Both the position numbers and the translations under genes were made by a program. A stretch of 44,077 bases of DNA from CAYJRW01 sp964372865 (GTDB taxonomy: Bacteria; Patescibacteriota; Minisyncoccia; Minisyncoccales; 2-12-FULL-40-12), in NCBI GenBank assembly GCA_964372865.1, contig CAYJRW010000001.1, positions 1 through 44,077 of the forward strand. The letters run 5' to 3'. A model generated the notes under the pieces. That model saw only the letters and a program-made list of their open reading frames with translations. It was not told the DNA's origin and did not search any database. Of the stretch, positions 30,880 to 37,946 are shown one piece after another (the stretch's first letter is position 1; each line of letters begins with the position of its first letter).

Positions 30880-31230
30880 CTAAAATTTAAGTCCTCCTTC
30901 TCTCGCTCCTTCAGCTAAAGCTCTAACCCTTCCGTGGTATTGATAGCCACCTCTGTCAAACACAACTTTTTCAATCTTTTTCTCAAGAGCCTTTTTGGCA
31001 ATTAATTTGCCGACCTCCTTAGCTCTATCTATTTTTTTTTGCCCTTTTTTTCTTTTCAATTCTCTGTCGCTTGCTGAAAGCAAAGTTTTACCCTTCTCAT
31101 CGTCAATCACTTGGGCATAAATGTGGAGGCCTGAGCGAAAAACACCTAGCCGCGGAACTTTGGCGTTGCCGAAAATCTTTGCTCTTACTCTTTTGTGGCG
31201 TCTATATCGTTTTGTTTGGGTTTCTTTCAT
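30880..31230 (-). CDS. rplR: 50S ribosomal protein L18
   Basis: 116 residues. It keeps the basic N-terminus KRYRRHKRVRAKIFG, RLGVFRSGLHIYAQVIDDEKGKTLLSAS in shortened recognition, and FDRGGYQYHGRVRALAEGAREGGL at the end. It binds 5S rRNA with L5. It follows rplF by 17 nt; the stop codon abuts the palindromic element A. Confidence 0.96.
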   Translation of the reverse strand: MKETQTKRYRRHKRVRAKIFGNAKVPRLGVFRSGLHIYAQVIDDEKGKTLLSASDRELKRKKGQKKIDRAKEVGKLIAKKALEKKIEKVVFDRGGYQYHGRVRALAEGAREGGLKF

Positions 31231-31247
31231 GCCTGTGTTTTGTGTTT

Positions 31248-31793
31248 TTACTTAGTTGTTGCCACTACTTTTTTCCCGACTTTTCTTCTAATCTGCTCGC
31301 CTAAATACTTGATTCCTTTGCCTTTATAGGGTTCGGGTTTCTTTACTTTTCTTATATTGGCTGCTGTCTGGCCGACCAGTTCTTTGTCTGCTCCAAAAAC
31401 AGTTATAATGTTTTTTTCAACTGAAAATCTGATGCCTTCTGGCGCCTGAAGTTTCACGGGGTGGGAAAAACCAACGTTCAGCAAGATAGAATCACCTTCT
31501 AATAGTGCCTTAAAACCCAAACCCTCTATCTCCAGCTTTTTCTCAAAACCCTCGGTTACTCCCTTTATCATATTCGCCACCAGGACGCGGGTTAAACCCC
31601 AAAGAGAGTTGGTTTTTTTTGTTTCCAACTGAGGCAAAACAAAAATCTCATTATCTTTCACTTCAACTTTAAGCTCTGGCCGAACTTCCCTTGATAATTC
31701 GCCTCTTGGACCATTAATAATTACTTTCTGGCCGTCAATTTTCACTTCAACTCCTTGCGGTATTTCAATTGGTTTTTTACCGACTCTTGACAT
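31248..31793 (-). CDS. rplF: 50S ribosomal protein L6
   Basis: 181 residues from ATG 31793 (MSRVGKKPIEIP, the family's normal start); an in-frame start at 31811 would overlap rpsH. Both beta-sheet halves are present, with ITVFGADKELVGQTAANIRKVKKPEPYKGKGI as the signature. L6 sits near the factor-binding site. The junction with rpsH reads stop-ATTT-ATG. Confidence 0.97.
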   Translation of the reverse strand: MSRVGKKPIEIPQGVEVKIDGQKVIINGPRGELSREVRPELKVEVKDNEIFVLPQLETKKTNSLWGLTRVLVANMIKGVTEGFEKKLEIEGLGFKALLEGDSILLNVGFSHPVKLQAPEGIRFSVEKNIITVFGADKELVGQTAANIRKVKKPEPYKGKGIKYLGEQIRRKVGKKVVATTK

Positions 31794-31797
31794 AAAT

Positions 31798-32187
31798 TTA
31801 CCAAACTTCACATATTATCTCGCCGCCAAGTTTTTGTTTTCTCGCCTCTTTGTCTGTCATTAATCCTTTTGATGTGGAAATTATCGCTACGCCAAACCCA
31901 GATTTCACCGGTTTTATTTCTTTAAATCTTTTGTAAATTCTCTGGCCGGGCTTTGATATTCTTTTTAATCCGGAAATAGCTGGACTTTTATCCTCAGCGT
32001 ACTTTAAGTTAATCCTTATTGCTCTCTTTATCTTTCTTCCCTCTTTCTCAACTTTACCAATAAAACCCTTCTTTTCCATAATTTTGGAAATATCATACTT
32101 TAAACTGGAAAAAGGAATATCAACGGTTTCTTTTCGAACCTGCTGGGCGTTTCTTATTGAAGTTAGCATATCTGCTATTGGGTCCAT
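31798..32187 (-). CDS. rpsH: 30S ribosomal protein S8
   Basis: 129 residues. It begins MDPIADMLTSIRNAQ and ends with GFGVAIISTSKGLMTDKEARKQKLGGEIICEVW, both diagnostic. S8 binds the central domain of 16S rRNA and in E. coli represses the spc operon; no S8-binding hairpin was recognised in this mRNA. It ends in Trp-stop (TGG TAA) followed by ATTT and the next ATG, as at two other junctions. Confidence 0.97.
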   Translation of the reverse strand: MDPIADMLTSIRNAQQVRKETVDIPFSSLKYDISKIMEKKGFIGKVEKEGRKIKRAIRINLKYAEDKSPAISGLKRISKPGQRIYKRFKEIKPVKSGFGVAIISTSKGLMTDKEARKQKLGGEIICEVW

Positions 32188-32191
32188 AAAT

Positions 32192-32377
32192 TTACCAACT
32201 TGATTTTTTAATTCCGGGTATCAAGCCCTGATTTGCCATTTCCCTGAAGCAAATGCGGCACAACCCGAATTTTCTCATAAAACCGCGTTTTCTGCCGCAG
32301 CGAAAACAACGTCTGACTATGCGACTTTTATATTTTGGTTTCTTTTTTGATTTGGCAATTTGCGCTTTCGTGGCCAT
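32192..32377 (-). CDS. rpsN: 30S ribosomal protein S14, zinc type
   Basis: 61 residues from ATG 32377; the in-frame start at 32398 would overlap rplE. Zinc-binding C-x2-C-x12-C-x2-C pattern (CFRCGRK ... CRICFRE) and the family end GLIPGIKKSSW are present. It is the short zinc type, as in many Gram-positive and candidate-phylum bacteria. It lies 1 nt after the rplE stop and 4 nt before rpsH. Confidence 0.96.
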   Translation of the reverse strand: MATKAQIAKSKKKPKYKSRIVRRCFRCGRKRGFMRKFGLCRICFREMANQGLIPGIKKSSW

Positions 32378-32378
32378 A

Positions 32379-32933
32379 TTATTTAATAGGGAATCCAATT
32401 AACTTTAGCAACTCTATTCCTTCTTCTCTTTTTTTGGCTGTTGTTACAACTGTCACTTCCAGACCCAAAATATTGCGCATATTTTCAGGCAGAATTTCTG
32501 GGAAAACAATTTGTTCTCTTATGCCAACATTTAAATTTCCTTTTTGGTCAAAGGAGGTCCTTTCAATTCCCTGAAAGTCGCGAGACCTGGGCAAAGCAAT
32601 ATATATTAACCGTTCTAAAAAATCGTACATTCTTTTGCCTCTCATGCTGACACGAGCCCCCAAGGACATACCTTTTCTTGTCTTGAATCCTGCAATGGCT
32701 TTTTTAGCAACCATGATTTGTGGTTTTTGTCCGCAAATTAAAGAAACAGCTTCCAAAATCTCTTGATATATTTTTTTCTGCTCTTCTCCGGATTTTCCTG
32801 AAACCAATCTCCCAAAGCTTGTATTCATAACAACTTTTTCAATTTTAGGCACAGCCATCTGATTTTTATAGCCAAATCTCTTCACCATTTCAGGTACAAC
32901 CTCTTTTTCATATTTATCTCGTAATCTTAACAT
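32379..32933 (-). CDS. rplE: 50S ribosomal protein L5
   Basis: 184 residues. Family motifs are FGYKNQMAVPKIEKVVMN, GQKPQIMVAKKAIAGFKTRKGM, and LPRSRDFQGI. It binds 5S rRNA and touches the P-site tRNA. It is preceded by a 47-nt gap to rplX that is AT-rich with TTTGAATTT-like units and no gene. Confidence 0.97.
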   Translation of the reverse strand: MLRLRDKYEKEVVPEMVKRFGYKNQMAVPKIEKVVMNTSFGRLVSGKSGEEQKKIYQEILEAVSLICGQKPQIMVAKKAIAGFKTRKGMSLGARVSMRGKRMYDFLERLIYIALPRSRDFQGIERTSFDQKGNLNVGIREQIVFPEILPENMRNILGLEVTVVTTAKKREEGIELLKLIGFPIK

Positions 32934-32980
32934 AGAAATTCAAACATTTTGCATTTTGAGATTTGAATTTTTCATTTGTA

Positions 32981-33286
32981 TCATATTTCTCCTCCGCATT
33001 CCTTACATATTCTATATTTTTTCTCTTCAGTAATTTTATACCCTACCCTTGTTGCTTTGCCGCATTTTGGACAAACGAGTTTCACGTTAGAAACAGACAG
33101 CGGAACAGGAAGTGTAATGGTCTGGCCTTTTTCGCCTGCTTTTTTAGGCCTTCTGTGTTTTTTTCTTAAATTGACGTTCTCAACCAAAACTTCTCTTTCT
33201 TTTGGAAAAGCCCTTAGCACCTTGCCAGTCCTGCCCCTGTCTTTCCCGGAAATTATTAACACCGTGTCGTCTTTCCGTATTTTCAT
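32981..33286 (-). CDS. rplX: 50S ribosomal protein L24
   Basis: 101 residues. KOW domain at the start (KDDTVLIISGKDRGRTGKVL), then VENVNLRKKHRRP, and a C-terminal zinc ribbon-like part with CPKCGK and CKECGG. It begins large-subunit assembly near the tunnel exit. Its ATG overlaps the rplN stop by 4 nt. Confidence 0.96.
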   Translation of the reverse strand: MKIRKDDTVLIISGKDRGRTGKVLRAFPKEREVLVENVNLRKKHRRPKKAGEKGQTITLPVPLSVSNVKLVCPKCGKATRVGYKITEEKKYRICKECGGEI

Positions 33287-33654
33287 AGTATTTCTTCCGC
33301 CAAGGCAGCGACTTTGTCAAAGCCCTTTTCTTTTACTTCTCTTGCCATAGGCCCCAAAATTCTGCCGCCTTTTGGGTCTTTGGTTTTACCTTCTAAAATT
33401 ACGCAGGCATTATCGTCAAACCTGAGATAAGAGCCGTCTCCCCTCCTCAATTCTTTTTTCTGCCTTATCACTACTGCCCTGACCACATCATGTTTTTTAA
33501 CCAATTTTCTGGGATCTGCCGCTTTTACCGTACCCACAATAACATCGCCAAGCCGGGCATATCTTCGCTTTGAACCGCCCAAAACCCTAAAACACTGCAG
33601 GATTTTAGCGCCTGTATTATCCGCTACCTTTAACATTGTCCTTGGTTGAATCAT
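33283..33654 (-). CDS. rplN: 50S ribosomal protein L14
   Basis: 123 residues, full length. MIQPRTMLKVADNTGAKILQC-like start, the GDVIVGTVK strand, KKHDVVRAVVIRQKKELRRGDGSYLRFDDNACVIL and the ending GPMAREVKEKGFDKVAALAEEIL are diagnostic. L14 makes intersubunit bridges. It overlaps rpsQ by 4 nt. Confidence 0.97.
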   Translation of the reverse strand: MIQPRTMLKVADNTGAKILQCFRVLGGSKRRYARLGDVIVGTVKAADPRKLVKKHDVVRAVVIRQKKELRRGDGSYLRFDDNACVILEGKTKDPKGGRILGPMAREVKEKGFDKVAALAEEIL

Positions 33655-33884
33655 GTTTTTTTAATGACTATCCATCGCTTGTCTTTACTTATCGGTCTGC
33701 TTTCCTCAATTATCACTTTATCACCAGTTTTATATTCTCCCTTTTCATCGTGGGCTTTGTATTTTTTGTGGATTTTGTATCTCCTTTTATACTTTGGATG
33801 TTCTTTCAATCTTTCAACTTCAACCACGACTGTCTTTGCCATTTTGTTTGATACAACTTGGCCCGTTAATCGTCTTTTAGGCAT
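33651..33884 (-). CDS. rpsQ: 30S ribosomal protein S17
   Basis: 77 residues, short but complete OB fold. It begins RLTGQVVSNKMAKTVVVEVER and has the YKIHKKYKAHDEKGEYKTGDKVIIEESRPISKDKRW signature. It binds the 5' domain of 16S rRNA. It overlaps rpmC by 8 nt and rplN by 4 nt. Confidence 0.96.
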   Translation of the reverse strand: MPKRRLTGQVVSNKMAKTVVVEVERLKEHPKYKRRYKIHKKYKAHDEKGEYKTGDKVIIEESRPISKDKRWIVIKKT

Positions 33885-34065
33885 GTTTTTTTGTTAGTAA
33901 GGTTAATATTTGGGCGATTTCTCTTTTCGTTTTCCTGATTTCTCTGACATTTTTTATTTTACCAGAAGACAAATCAAACCTTAGTTGACGAAGCCTTTCA
34001 CGCCCTTCCGCTAAAATTTTTTGCAGCTCCGTTTTTGATTTTTGGCGTATTTCGGATAACCTCAT
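33877..34065 (-). CDS. rpmC: 50S ribosomal protein L29
   Basis: 62 residues, two-helix protein: MRLSEIRQKSKTELQKIL, LRFDLSSGKIKNVREIRKTKREIAQILTLL. It sits at the tunnel exit where trigger factor and SRP bind. The junction with rplP reads stop (TAG)-ATTT-ATG, matching several other junctions in the window; it overlaps rpsQ by 8 nt. Confidence 0.95.
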   Translation of the reverse strand: MRLSEIRQKSKTELQKILAEGRERLRQLRFDLSSGKIKNVREIRKTKREIAQILTLLTKKHA

Positions 34066-34069
34066 AAAT

Positions 34070-34474
34070 CTATCTTCTGATAAATTTTGTTTGAACCGGC
34101 AATTTTGCTGCTGCCTTTTTAAAGGCCTCCCTTGCTTGTTCTTCAGGTATCCCCTCTAATTCAAAAATAATCCGCCCAGGTTTTATGGGGAAAACGTAAT
34201 GCGAAACAGAGCCTTTGCCCCCGCCCATTGGCACTTCTGTTCCTTTTTTCGTCACCGGTTTGTCGGGGAAAATTCTCACCCAGAGCTTTCCGCCCTTTTT
34301 TAAGTACCGGATAACTGCCCTTCTTGACGCTTCAATTTGTCTTGCAGTCAGCCATTTTGTTCCAAGGGCTTTTAACCCAAAAGCGCCAAAAGACAGCCCT
34401 GTTGAGCGCGTCTCAATGCCTCTTGACCTGCCTTTCCTCCATTTGCGATGTTTTACTTTTTTAGGAATTAACAT
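34070..34474 (-). CDS. rplP: 50S ribosomal protein L16
   Basis: 134 residues. MLIPKKVKHRKWRKGRSRG start, GAFGLKALGTKWLTARQIEASRRAV, RIFPDKPVTKKGTEVPMGGGKGSV and the closing helix are diagnostic. It helps position A- and P-site tRNA. The palindromic repeat element B fills the 123-nt gap upstream and reaches within 4 nt of its start codon. Confidence 0.97.
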   Translation of the reverse strand: MLIPKKVKHRKWRKGRSRGIETRSTGLSFGAFGLKALGTKWLTARQIEASRRAVIRYLKKGGKLWVRIFPDKPVTKKGTEVPMGGGKGSVSHYVFPIKPGRIIFELEGIPEEQAREAFKKAAAKLPVQTKFIRR

Positions 34475-34477
34475 AAA

Positions 34478-34597
34478 CCGCGATACTAATATACTAATTA
34501 TACAAATACTCGCAGTATTAGCGAGCCCGCCAACTGGCGGACGAGCGGGAGAAGAGATTTATCTCTGCGACCGCATCAATTCATATATTGGCATCGA
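34478..34597. repeat. AT-rich palindromic element, copy B, with a nested GC-rich module
   Basis: Fills the whole gap between rpsC and rplP. Ends are CGATACTAATATACTAATT at the left and, inverted, CGATGCCAATATATGAATT at the right. Copy A has the same ends, reversed relative to the genes. About 66 nt of GC-rich sequence (34508-34573) sit inside. The right end touches the rpsC stop codon. Confidence 0.8.
34508..34573. repeat. GC-rich double-hairpin module nested in element B
   Basis: Minus strand order: GCGGTCGC, AGAGAT-AA-ATCTCT hairpin, TCTCCCGC, TCGT, CCGCCA-GT-TGGCGG hairpin, GCTCGCT, then a CTCGC/GCGAG stem at the left end. The rpmJ-infA gap has the same short blocks in the same order, with unrelated sequences in the hairpin arms. 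Confidence 0.7.
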
Positions 34598-35281
34598 TTA
34601 GTCTAACCGTTCGCCTTTGTAAATCCACACCTTTACTCCAACTACTCCGTAAGTACAGTAGGCCTCTACCTGAGCATAATCAATATCTGAGCGAAGGGTT
34701 TGCCGAGGCAGCCGCCCTTTTTTTAACCACTCACGCCTGGCAATTTCATTTCCACCCAAACGGCCTGCCACTTCAACCCTGCAGCCCTGGACTCCTTTTT
34801 GTGCCATAATCTTATCTATAATTTGTTTCAAGACCCTTCTGTAATGAATTCTTTTTTCTATTTGTTGGGCAACCCATTGGGCAGAGAGCGTAGCCGACAC
34901 CCAGGGATTTTTAACTTCCCTGATTTCAATCCGGATTTCTTTTGCCACGGCACGAGAAGAGACGCGAGATGAGGCAGGGGCTTTAACTGACTTGTCAGCT
35001 GTCAAAGTATTTTCCAGTGCCTTTTTTAGCTCTTCCACTCCCTGCCCTCCTCGGCCAATGATTAAACCCGGCCTTGCACTTGAAATTATGATATTGATTT
35101 TACCCGGGAATCTTTCTATTTCAATTTTCTCTATGCCAATTTTACCCAATTTCTTTTTTAAAAACTCTCTGATTCTAAAATCCTCCTCCAGATTTTGGGC
35201 AAACTTTTTGTCAACCCAGCGCGAATTCCAATCAGACAACTCTTTTGTTCTAAAAATTTTTGGGTGAACTCTGTGTGACAT
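34598..35281 (-). CDS. rpsC: 30S ribosomal protein S3
   Basis: 227 residues. KH domain with SARPGLIIGRGGQGVEELKKAL (65-88 region), C-terminal domain with GCRVEVAGRLGGNEIARREW and GVVGVKVWIYKGE. S3 lies at the mRNA entry and has helicase activity with S4 and S5. Between the KH helix and the KEIRIEIREVKNP strand there is a Ser/Ala/Arg-rich extra segment (about residues 97-113) not found in typical S3 proteins. It follows rplV by 24 nt. Confidence 0.97.
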   Translation of the reverse strand: MSHRVHPKIFRTKELSDWNSRWVDKKFAQNLEEDFRIREFLKKKLGKIGIEKIEIERFPGKINIIISSARPGLIIGRGGQGVEELKKALENTLTADKSVKAPASSRVSSRAVAKEIRIEIREVKNPWVSATLSAQWVAQQIEKRIHYRRVLKQIIDKIMAQKGVQGCRVEVAGRLGGNEIARREWLKKGRLPRQTLRSDIDYAQVEAYCTYGVVGVKVWIYKGERLD

Positions 35282-35305
35282 AATCGCTTTGCTTAAATTA
35301 AAAAT

Positions 35306-35800
35306 TTAGAATGCTTTTCTTCTGAAAACTCTCTTTATTCCCTTTCCAAACTTCGGCCTGGTGACTTCTTTTTCTTCTGGTTTTACTCTCTGTTTTTTTA
35401 TTTTAGTTGATTCTTTTATTTCCATGGTTTTCTTTTCAATTCTTTTTCTTTTTTCAACTTTTGTCGGTTTAATAGCGTCGAGGACCAAATTGATATGGGA
35501 AGTTTTTTTCTGAATTTCGGAAGCAGAGCCGCGAGCTCTTGGCATCCAACGTTTTAATTTTGGCCCCTCGTCAACCGTAATTCTGGAAATATAGAGATTT
35601 GAATCCTCCAGATGAAACTGGTTTTCGGCATTGGATAATGCTGACTTCAATAATTTTTGCAAAGCAGGGGCTGCTTTTTTGGTTGTAAAAGCCAAAATAT
35701 TCTGGGCCTCTTTGACCTTTTTACCCCTTATCAGGTCAGCGACTAGCCTGACTTTTCTTGGCGCTATTCTTAAATAATTTAATTTAGCTGTTACTGGCAT
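35306..35800 (-). CDS. rplV: 50S ribosomal protein L22 with basic C-terminal extension
   Basis: 164 residues from ATG 35800; an in-frame start at 35989 would read through rpsS and was rejected. The core (PVTAKLNYLRIAPRKVRLVADLIRGK, KSALSNAENQFHL, the KRWMPRARGSAS loop that lines the exit tunnel) ends near residue 110. The remaining 50 or so residues are a Lys/Arg/Glu-rich tail with no recognised domain. The start lies 1 nt after the rpsS stop. Confidence 0.96.
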   Translation of the reverse strand: MPVTAKLNYLRIAPRKVRLVADLIRGKKVKEAQNILAFTTKKAAPALQKLLKSALSNAENQFHLEDSNLYISRITVDEGPKLKRWMPRARGSASEIQKKTSHINLVLDAIKPTKVEKRKRIEKKTMEIKESTKIKKQRVKPEEKEVTRPKFGKGIKRVFRRKAF

Positions 35801-35801
35801 A

Positions 35802-36119
35802 CTATTGAGCTTGTTCTTCTGTTTTCTCTGCTTCTTTTTCTGCTCCCTTTTGTTCCAGTTCTCTTTGCATTTTTCCTCCGTGTCTGAAAAACTTTGTGGT
35901 CGGGGAAAACTCTCCCAAGCGGTGGCCCACCATTTCTTCTGTTGCTTTAACCTGGATGAATTCTTTGCCGTTGTGAACTCCAAAAACAAACCCGACCATT
36001 TCTGGAGTTATGGTGGCTGCTCTTGACCAGGTTTTAATAATTTCACCAGGTTTTGCTCTCTTTATCTTCTCTAATAATCTTTCGTCTATATATGGGCCTT
36101 TTTTTAAACTTCTTGCCAT
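35802..36119 (-). CDS. rpsS: 30S ribosomal protein S19
   Basis: 105 residues. ARSLKKGPYIDERLLEKI at the start, ATITPEMVGFVFGVHNGKEFI and MVGHRLGEFSPTTKF are diagnostic. It sits in the 30S head near S13. About 18 extra Glu/Lys-rich residues extend the C-terminus (EQKGAEKEAEKTEEQAQ). It is directly adjacent to rplB, 0 nt apart. Confidence 0.96.
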   Translation of the reverse strand: MARSLKKGPYIDERLLEKIKRAKPGEIIKTWSRAATITPEMVGFVFGVHNGKEFIQVKATEEMVGHRLGEFSPTTKFFRHGGKMQRELEQKGAEKEAEKTEEQAQ

Positions 36120-36893
36120 TTATTTTCTTCTTTTTATTATGTATTTATCCGTCCATTTTCTGCTTCTTGTTTTCACGCCTAAGGCATGTTTGCCCCAGGG
36201 CGTTTTAGGATATTTCAAGCCAATGGGAGCCTTACCTTCACCCCCGCCGTGAGGATGTGCCGCCGGAATCATTGCTTTGCCGCGCACCTCTGGCCTGCGG
36301 CCTTTCAGCCGCTGCAAGCCGGCTTTCCCAACTTTTTCAAATCTCCTTTCAGGGTGTGATACCTGACCTATTGAAGCAAAGCACTCCTGAGAAACCTTTC
36401 TGCTTTCTCTGGAAGGCATTTCCAAAGAAATCAGTTTACCCTCCTTAGCCAAGACCTTGGCTGCAGTTCCTGCCCCCCTTGTCATTTGTCCGCCTTTGCC
36501 CGGCATAATTTCAATATTATAAACCATTGTCCCGACAGGGATATTTTTTAACTTCATTCTGTTGCCGAGCTTAATATCCGTTTTTTCCTGACAAACAATT
36601 TCGTCGCCAACTTTTATTCCATGAGGGGCTATTTGATAACACTTTTGGCCGTCTGAATACTCCAAAAGCATCAGGAAAGCCGTTCTGTTGGGGTCATATT
36701 CCAAGGCAATGACTTTTGCTATTTTACCCAATTTCTCCTGCCCGAAATCAACCAGGCGGTAAAGCCGCTTTGCCCCTCCTCCCCTATGACGAACGGTAAT
36801 TCTTCCGCCCGACCCTCTGCCAGCTCTTTTTGGCAAATACATGAGTAATCTTTTTTCCGGTTCTTTTTTTGCAAGTAAAGGATATTTTGCCAT
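36120..36893 (-). CDS. rplB: 50S ribosomal protein L2
   Basis: 257 residues, about 18 short of E. coli L2; the N-terminal segment (usually before PEKSLL) is trimmed to MAKYPLLAKKEPEKRLL. The core GRGSGGRITVRHRGGGAKRLYRL, PVGTMVYNIEIMPGKGGQMTRGAGTAAKVLAKEG and the peptidyl-transferase-proximal HPHGGGEGKAPIG are intact. It is needed for subunit joining and peptidyl transfer. It starts 2 nt after the rplW stop. Confidence 0.97.
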   Translation of the reverse strand: MAKYPLLAKKEPEKRLLMYLPKRAGRGSGGRITVRHRGGGAKRLYRLVDFGQEKLGKIAKVIALEYDPNRTAFLMLLEYSDGQKCYQIAPHGIKVGDEIVCQEKTDIKLGNRMKLKNIPVGTMVYNIEIMPGKGGQMTRGAGTAAKVLAKEGKLISLEMPSRESRKVSQECFASIGQVSHPERRFEKVGKAGLQRLKGRRPEVRGKAMIPAAHPHGGGEGKAPIGLKYPKTPWGKHALGVKTRSRKWTDKYIIKRRK

Positions 36894-36895
36894 AA

Positions 36896-37294
36896 TTATC
36901 TGGGTAATAACTCGATTTTCTGCCCTTCTTTTATTTTCACAATTGCTTTTTTATATCCCTTTCTCCAACCTAAAATTCGGCCTTGCCGCCTCTTCTTTTT
37001 ATGGGCTTTGATGATTTTAACACCCAAAACGTCAACGCCGTACAAATCCTCAACAGCTTTCTTTACCTTAGTTTTATTTGCTTTTGGCATAATCTTAAAA
37101 GCGTATTGATTTTGTTTTGCAAGGTCCGTTGCTTTTTCCGTAATCTGGGGCGACTTTAACACTTCCCACGCCTGTCCCGCTCTTTTCTTTTTGGTCATAT
37201 CAGGTTTAACTTCTGTTTTAAGCTCCCTTTCTTTTTGTGAGCTTTCGGCTTTTTCCTTTTTTGGTTTTCTTTTGAAAATATTTAAAATTGCCAT
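36896..37294 (-). CDS. rplW: 50S ribosomal protein L23 with charged N-terminal extension
   Basis: 132 residues. The L23 fold starts near residue 44 (VLKSPQITEKATDLAKQNQYAFKI, then NKTKVKKAVEDLYGVDVLGVKII). About 40 Lys/Glu-rich residues precede it (ILNIFKRKPKKEKAE at the start). L23 is the docking point for SRP and trigger factor at the tunnel exit, where such an extension could matter. It starts 1 nt after the rplD stop. Confidence 0.95.
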   Translation of the reverse strand: MAILNIFKRKPKKEKAESSQKERELKTEVKPDMTKKKRAGQAWEVLKSPQITEKATDLAKQNQYAFKIMPKANKTKVKKAVEDLYGVDVLGVKIIKAHKKKRRQGRILGWRKGYKKAIVKIKEGQKIELLPR

Positions 37295-37295
37295 A

Positions 37296-37940
37296 TTACT
37301 TCAGAAATGTTTCCTTGATAATTTTTATTGAATCTTTTGGCATTATCAGATACTTAAAAGAAAGCAAATCAAGCGCATTCAGGTCTTTTGCTTGAATGGT
37401 TTTAGCTAAAGCTAAATTTCTGGCTGCCAGAATTATATTTTTGTCGTATTCTGGCAAAGCGATTAAGAAGCTTTCCCCTTTAAAATTTTTGACTTTCAAT
37501 TTCCAATTTTCAATTAATTCAGCGAATGGTTTTGTTTTTGGCTTTTCCAACTTTACTTTATCAAACACTATCAGCAAATTATTTTTGGCTTTGGCAGATA
37601 AAACCATAAAAATTGCCTTTCTTCTCATTTTCTTTACAATAACTTTTTTAAAGACCTTTTCTTTTGTCGGCCCGAAAGTGACTCCCCCTCCCCGCCATAA
37701 AGGCGAACGAATGCTACCTACCCTGGCGCGGCCGGTTCCTTTTTGACGCCATGGCTTTTTACCCCCGCCTCTGACCTCTCCCCTTCCTTTCGTATGCGCA
37801 ATTACCTTTCTGCGATTGGCCGTTTGCGACACAACAACCTGATGAAGCAGATCAGGGTTCATCTTAACTTCAAAAATTTCCTTTGGCAAAATGGCTGTCC
37901 CTACTTCTTTGCCTTCTTGGTTGTAAACGATAGCTTTCAT
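37296..37940 (-). CDS. rplD: 50S ribosomal protein L4
   Basis: 214 residues. The tunnel loop is present: GRGEVRGGGKKPWRQKGTGRARVGSIRSPLWRGGGVTFGPT region; the globular part ends with DLLSFKYLIMPKDSIKII. In E. coli L4 represses the S10 operon; no matching leader structure was recognised. Residues about 139-152 (ENWKLKVKNFKG) are encoded by a repeat tract shared with secA. A rare good ribosome site, GAGGA, lies 11 nt before the ATG, inside the rplC end. Confidence 0.97.
   Translation of the reverse strand: MKAIVYNQEGKEVGTAILPKEIFEVKMNPDLLHQVVVSQTANRRKVIAHTKGRGEVRGGGKKPWRQKGTGRARVGSIRSPLWRGGGVTFGPTKEKVFKKVIVKKMRRKAIFMVLSAKAKNNLLIVFDKVKLEKPKTKPFAELIENWKLKVKNFKGESFLIALPEYDKNIILAARNLALAKTIQAKDLNALDLLSFKYLIMPKDSIKIIKETFLK
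37491..37520. repeat. CAATTTCC-type repeat tract inside rplD
   Basis: Shares an exact 19-nt stretch (CAATTTCCAATTTTCAATT) with the tract in secA. It is translated in frame in both genes as an ENWKL-type peptide. Confidence 0.7.
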
Positions 37941-37946
37941 AATTTT

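Noticed and set aside
35801..35989. Longer L22 beginning at 35989
   Set aside because: The extra 63 residues overlap rpsS in another frame, while ATG 35800 gives the normal L22 N-terminus.
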